A stretch of 18,510 bases of DNA, taken from contig JBDROF010000094.1 in assembly GCA_043810345.1 (NCBI GenBank), positions 1-18,510 on the forward strand. Direction: 5' to 3'. Within the stretch, counting starts at the first letter, position 1. Each line of letters opens with the position of its first letter. The stretch is from QYOJ01 sp043810345 (GTDB taxonomy: Bacteria > Bacteroidota > Bacteroidia > Bacteroidales > FEN-979). The notes beneath the pieces are model-generated. The model saw nothing but the letters and a program-made list of their open reading frames with translations, was not told the DNA's origin and did not search any database. A program made the position numbers and the translations under genes. Below are positions 15,626 through 18,510 of the stretch, in pieces.

Positions 15626-15982
15626 ATGAACAGAGCTGAGATCATGAAATACGTCGAGAAGAATTTCGTGGAGAAGAAAGAATTTCCCGTATTCAAGTCC
15701 GGTGATACCATTACCGTTCATTATAAGATCAAGGAAGGCAACAAGGAGCGTATCCAGAATTTTCAGGGTGTTGTACTCCAGCGTAGTGGCAAAGGTGCCA
15801 CCGAAACGTTTACCATGAGAAAGATCTCAGGTAACATTGGTGTTGAAAGAATATTTCCCGTATCTTCCCCATTCATTGAAAAGATAGATGTGAACAAACG
15901 GGGTGTGGTCAGAAGAGCAAGGATCTTCTATCTGAGAAAACTGCAGGGCAAGAAGGCAAGGATCAAAGAACAGAGGATGTAA
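15626..15982 (+). CDS. rplS: 50S ribosomal protein L19
   Basis: L19 sits at the interface of the ribosomal subunits. The 118-residue protein has the family landmarks FKSGDTITVHYKI (23-35), NFQGVVLQRSG and GVERIFPVSSPFI, and ends in the basic KLQGKKARIKEQRM. The length is usual. It has its own Bacteroidota promoter 39 bases upstream and a strong terminator directly after the stop, so it forms a single-gene transcript separated from trmD by 113 bases. Confidence 0.98.
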   Translation: MNRAEIMKYVEKNFVEKKEFPVFKSGDTITVHYKIKEGNKERIQNFQGVVLQRSGKGATETFTMRKISGNIGVERIFPVSSPFIEKIDVNKRGVVRRARIFYLRKLQGKKARIKEQRM

Positions 15983-15987
15983 AAAGT

Positions 15988-16020
15988 GAAAGGGCAGCCT
16001 TCAGGCTGCCCTTTCTTTTT
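15988..16020. terminator. Bidirectional rho-independent terminator after rplS
   Basis: A perfect 13-bp stem (15988-16000 with 16003-16015; GAAAGGGCAGCCT and its complement) with a two-base TC loop is followed by TTTTT on the + strand. On the - strand it is followed by ACTTTTT. It can end both rplS and the convergent small gene at 16019. Confidence 0.93.
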
Positions 16021-16216
16021 AGTTCATCACCAGATACATGTGTCCAGTTTGACGAGTTTTACAAGTAGACAAGGACTTCGAGTAACTGAGTATATTCCTG
16101 ATCACATATTCACTGGGAGAAACACTCTTACTGATTTTCAGAATCTCATCGGGGCTTTGTTTCTCTTCCGATACAGAATTTCCAAAAGCAAACGTAAAGC
16201 TTCGCTTCATAGGCAT
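16019..16216 (-). CDS. Small protein of unknown function
   Basis: A 65-residue frame on the - strand begins MPMKRSFTFAFGNSV and ends ILSYSKSLSTCKTRQTGHMYLVMN. The start could also be the second Met (16210). I do not recognise a named family, though the SYSKSL...LVMN ending looks like that of short Bacteroidota proteins seen near ECF sigma genes (recall only, not searched). It has one cysteine and no membrane helix. Its stop lies at the foot of the bidirectional terminator, which supports it being a transcribed gene. It follows the ECF sigma gene by 75 bases on the same strand and may be co-transcribed. No Shine-Dalgarno is seen. Confidence 0.55.
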   Translation of the reverse strand: MPMKRSFTFAFGNSVSEEKQSPDEILKISKSVSPSEYVIRNILSYSKSLSTCKTRQTGHMYLVMN

Positions 16217-16235
16217 GATTTATAGTTTGACAATT

Positions 16236-16251
16236 TTTCATACCTATGAAA
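16236..16251. repeat. Perfect inverted repeat between sigma gene and small gene
   Basis: TTTCATACCTATGAAA has 7-bp arms around CC and lies 20 bases before the start of the small gene at 16216. It could be an operator or the stem of a small hairpin; there is no T-run beside it, so it is not a terminator. Confidence 0.5.
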
Positions 16252-16291
16252 CGGAGGAAAATTTCACTTATTTTATTTGTTTGAAAAAAAC

Positions 16292-16876
16292 TTATACTGA
16301 GAGGATCACCTCTTTCTCCTTTACCAGTTTTCTGAGGTTTATAAGTGCGTAGCGCATGCGTCCCAGGGCAGTGTTGATGCTGACGTTGGTGACTTCAGCA
16401 ATGTCCTTGAAGCTCATATCTCCGTAGTGGCGCATCACCAGAACATCTTTCTGCTCTTTGGGGAGGTATTCGATCAGTCGTTTGACATCCTGATGAATCT
16501 GCTGGGTGATCATCCTCTCTTCGACGGATTCGACAGGGAGGCGGACTTTATCGAAGATGTCGTATTCATCCCGGTTTTCAACCACGGGGATCCGTTTGGC
16601 CTTCCGGAAATAATCTATAATGAGGTTGTGAGCAATGCGCATCACCCACTGAATGAATTTCCCCTCTTCTTTGTATTGACCCGAACGGATGGTGTTAATC
16701 ACCTTGATGAAGGTATCCTGGAACAGATCTTCTGCCAGCTCTTTATCCTTGACGATCATCAGGATATAGGCGAAGACACGGTTTTTATGACGTTGGACAA
16801 GCTTTTCGAGGGCGGATTCGTGACCGGCTAAATACCTGCCAATCAGTTCCTGATCACTGATTGCCTGGGTTTGCAT
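16292..16876 (-). CDS. ECF RNA polymerase sigma factor
   Basis: This 194-residue protein is a group 4 (ECF) sigma-70 factor. Region 2 spans about 24-95 with LVQRHKNRVFAYILMIVKD, the AEDLFQDTFIKV helix and the -10-reading IQWVMRIAHNLIIDYFRK. Region 4 spans about 138-187 with LPKEQKDVLVMRHYGDMSFKD and the helix-turn-helix IAEVTNVSINTALGRMRYAL. No anti-sigma factor gene is adjacent, so control is unlike the usual FecR-type pairs. ATG 16876 has GGAGG six bases upstream (16882-16886). A Bacteroidota promoter lies about 120 bases upstream. Confidence 0.95.
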   Translation of the reverse strand: MQTQAISDQELIGRYLAGHESALEKLVQRHKNRVFAYILMIVKDKELAEDLFQDTFIKVINTIRSGQYKEEGKFIQWVMRIAHNLIIDYFRKAKRIPVVENRDEYDIFDKVRLPVESVEERMITQQIHQDVKRLIEYLPKEQKDVLVMRHYGDMSFKDIAEVTNVSINTALGRMRYALINLRKLVKEKEVILSV

Positions 16877-16939
16877 AGGACCTCCTTTTTAGGATAAAAA
16901 AGTAGAAGTCTGGCCGATAGTGTCCCTCCTATGTATTAA

Positions 16940-16951
16940 GCGCGGACGCGC
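16940..16951. repeat. GC-rich perfect inverted repeat in the sigma gene leader
   Basis: GCGCGGACGCGC (5-bp arms, GA between) lies in the inferred 5' leader of the ECF sigma transcript and is the only GC-rich patch in an AT-rich stretch. It may form a small RNA stem or be a protein site. Confidence 0.4.
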
Positions 16952-16994
16952 GGTTGATTGTAATGTAATACTCCTTTTTTACCGAAAGGTTGCA

Positions 16995-17026
16995 GCAAAA
17001 ATAGTGAAAAAAAAAAGAAAAGCAAA
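16995..17026 (-). promoter_or_regulatory. Bacteroidota-type promoter of the ECF sigma gene
   Basis: On the - strand, TTTG (17023-17026), a 19-base T-rich spacer, and TATTTTTGC (16995-17003) fit the -33 and -7 consensus. Transcription would begin near 16989, leaving a leader of about 110 bases before ATG 16876. Confidence 0.65.
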
Positions 17027-17065
17027 TTTTCTTACTATTTTCGTAGTTTCTGTGGGATCGATACA

Positions 17066-18510
17066 ATGAGACGGAATGACACACCAGACCCGAAAGAGCA
17101 CATCATCATCAAAGGCGCCCGGGTCAATAATCTTAAGAACATCAGCCTGGCGATCCCCCGGTACAAGTTTGTGGTGATCACTGGCCTCTCTGGTTCCGGG
17201 AAATCGTCATTGGCATTTGATACGCTCTATGCTGATGGCCAACGCCGGTATGTGGAAAGTCTGAGCGCCTATGCCCGGCAATTCCTTGGAAGAATGAGCA
17301 AGCCTGAGGTGGACTCCATCCAGGGAATTGCCCCTGCCATCGCCATCGAACAGAAGGTCAACACCCTGAATCCAAGATCCACGGTTGGCACCTCCACCGA
17401 GATTTACGAATACATCAAATTACTCTTTGCCCGGATCGGTAAAACCTATAGCCCGGTGTCGGGCAAACAGGTAAAACGCGACAGTGTATCCAACGTGGTG
17501 GACCTGCTGCTCTCTGCCGGAACCGGTGCCAGAGTTACCATATTTGCTCCCCTGAACGACCTGCCAGAGAATGATGGCCTGAAAACCAAATGCAAAGTTT
17601 TACTCCAGCAAGGCTTTAACCGCGTTATGGTGGATGGAGAGATCATCCGTATCGAGGAGGCACTCGAAAAGGATGATTGTAACTACCAGGAGTTCTTCCT
17701 GGTGGTGGACCGGGTGACCATTCAGCCAGATGATGAGGATTTGGCCAGCCGGATAGCAGATTCAGTACAGACTGCCTTTTTTGAAAGTCATGGATACTGT
17801 ATGGCTGAGACTGCCGGAGAGAAAACGGAACGGCATCAGTTTTCCAGCAAATTCGAAGCTGACGGGATCACATTTGAAGAGCCTTCTGAGAATTTCTTCA
17901 GTTTCAATAATCCCTATGGAGCCTGCAAGCATTGTGAGGGATTTGGCAGTGTGATTGGAATTGATGAGGAGCTGGTAGTCCCGAACAAAAGCCTCTCCAT
18001 TTACGAAGATACTGTTGCCTGCTGGCGCGGGGAGAAGATGAGCGAGTGGAAGAACGAGCTCATATTGCATGCTTATAAATTTAATTTCCCTATTCATAAA
18101 CCGTTTTACGAGTTAACCGCCGAGCAACGTGCCCTTCTCTGGAAAGGGAACCGGTATTTCAAAGGACTCACCAGGTTTTTTGAATTTGTGGAGAGCCAGA
18201 GCTATAAGGTGCAGTACCGGGTGATGATGTCGCGATACCGTGGGAAGACCGTTTGTCCTGAATGCCATGGGACCCGGTTGAGAAAAGATACCTCCTATGT
18301 CAAAATTGGAGGCAAGTCTATCAGTGATCTGGCACTGATGCCGGTTGGTGAATTGTATCATTTTTTCAACACACTGACATTATCAGAATATGAAAAGAGT
18401 GTCGGCCGGCGGCTTCTTACAGAGATCAACAACCGGCTGGAAGCCCTGACCGACGTTGGGCTGGGATACCTGACACTGAACAGGCTCTCCTCTACTCTCT
18501 CCGGCGGTGA
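17066..18510 (+). CDS. uvrA: Excinuclease ABC subunit UvrA (5' part, runs off the window)
   Basis: UvrA scans DNA for damage and loads UvrB in nucleotide excision repair. The frame is open from ATG 17066 to the window end, 481 codons with no stop, about half of a normal UvrA. The first Walker A is GLSGSGKSS (40-48), the Q-loop region reads YARQFLGRM, and the signature LSGGE begins at the last bases. Of the first zinc module, only the second pair is seen (C287, C290 in GACKHCEGFG); the usual CxxC before it is replaced by HQFSSKFEADG. CPECHGTRL (C397, C400) is present. It is divergent from the ECF sigma gene across 189 bases. Confidence 0.97.
   Translation, partial: MRRNDTPDPKEHIIIKGARVNNLKNISLAIPRYKFVVITGLSGSGKSSLAFDTLYADGQRRYVESLSAYARQFLGRMSKPEVDSIQGIAPAIAIEQKVNTLNPRSTVGTSTEIYEYIKLLFARIGKTYSPVSGKQVKRDSVSNVVDLLLSAGTGARVTIFAPLNDLPENDGLKTKCKVLLQQGFNRVMVDGEIIRIEEALEKDDCNYQEFFLVVDRVTIQPDDEDLASRIADSVQTAFFESHGYCMAETAGEKTERHQFSSKFEADGITFEEPSENFFSFNNPYGACKHCEGFGSVIGIDEELVVPNKSLSIYEDTVACWRGEKMSEWKNELILHAYKFNFPIHKPFYELTAEQRALLWKGNRYFKGLTRFFEFVESQSYKVQYRVMMSRYRGKTVCPECHGTRLRKDTSYVKIGGKSISDLALMPVGELYHFFNTLTLSEYEKSVGRRLLTEINNRLEALTDVGLGYLTLNRLSSTLSGG

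Noticed and set aside
15986..16225. 79-codon + strand frame after rplS
   Set aside because: It runs through the terminator stem, which is not expected of coding sequence, and lies opposite the better-supported - strand small gene.
16270..16312. Possible terminator after the ECF sigma gene (AGAGG-TGAT-CCTCT then a T-run, - strand)
   Set aside because: The stem is only 5 bp, lies inside the coding end, and is nine bases away from the T-run.
16427..16831. 134-codon + strand frame opposite the ECF sigma gene
   Set aside because: Antisense shadow of a well-conserved sigma factor; no ribosome site.
17004..17022. A-rich tract before uvrA as a repeat or phase-variable run
   Set aside because: It is the spacer of the - strand sigma promoter and includes interruptions; nothing suggests slippage control.
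1..18510. CRISPR array, tRNA, rRNA, insertion sequence or phage attachment site
   Set aside because: No spaced direct repeats, cloverleaf sequences, transposase or integrase motifs were seen on either strand.

Overview
The window looks like part of a Bacteroidota chromosome, probably from an anaerobe. Two promoters match the Bacteroidota sigma-factor consensus (TTTG, 17 to 19 bp spacer, TAnnTTTG), upstream of rplS and of an ECF sigma gene. The style of the sigma factor, the Rex, the UvrA variant (no first CxxC pair) and a histidine-kinase remnant also fit that phylum. Lineage is inferred from these features, not from a database search.

Region 1 (1-9674, all + strand, tightly packed) is a hydrogenase locus. 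It starts inside the gene for the electron-transfer subunit MvhD. A 64-residue protein of unknown function follows, then the small (MvhG-like) and large (MvhA-like) subunits of a group 3c, heterodisulfide-reductase-linked [NiFe] hydrogenase. Next come a single-domain response regulator, a membrane histidine kinase whose extracytoplasmic sensor carries two CxxCH haem c motifs, a hydrogenase maturation endopeptidase, and hypF, hypC, hypD and hypE. The expected scheme is that MvhG/MvhA oxidise H2 and MvhD passes electrons to an HdrA-type partner that would lie upstream. HypCDEF build the Fe(CN)2CO group and the endopeptidase trims the large subunit. Embedding a haem-c two-component pair between the structural and processing genes is the most unusual feature. 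hypA and hypB are not in the window. Base composition shifts from AT-rich to moderate near 4590, at the join between the hydrogenase/two-component genes and the maturation genes.

Region 2 (9744-11877) holds a GT4 glycosyltransferase, a convergent gene for an exported protein of unknown function, and the broken C-terminal end of a histidine kinase.

Region 3 (11862-15982) has nhaD (Na+/H+ antiporter, - strand) divergent from rex (NADH-sensing repressor). A good Rex-operator candidate lies between them, suggesting redox control of the antiporter and of rex itself. After rex come a RibF-like protein whose riboflavin-kinase half looks degenerate, trmD, and rplS with its own promoter and a perfect-stem terminator that works in both directions.

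Region 4 (16019-18510) has a small unknown gene and an ECF sigma gene on the - strand, and the first 481 codons of uvrA, which runs off the end. No tRNA, rRNA, CRISPR array, insertion sequence or attachment site was seen, and no gene-free stretch exceeds 300 bases.
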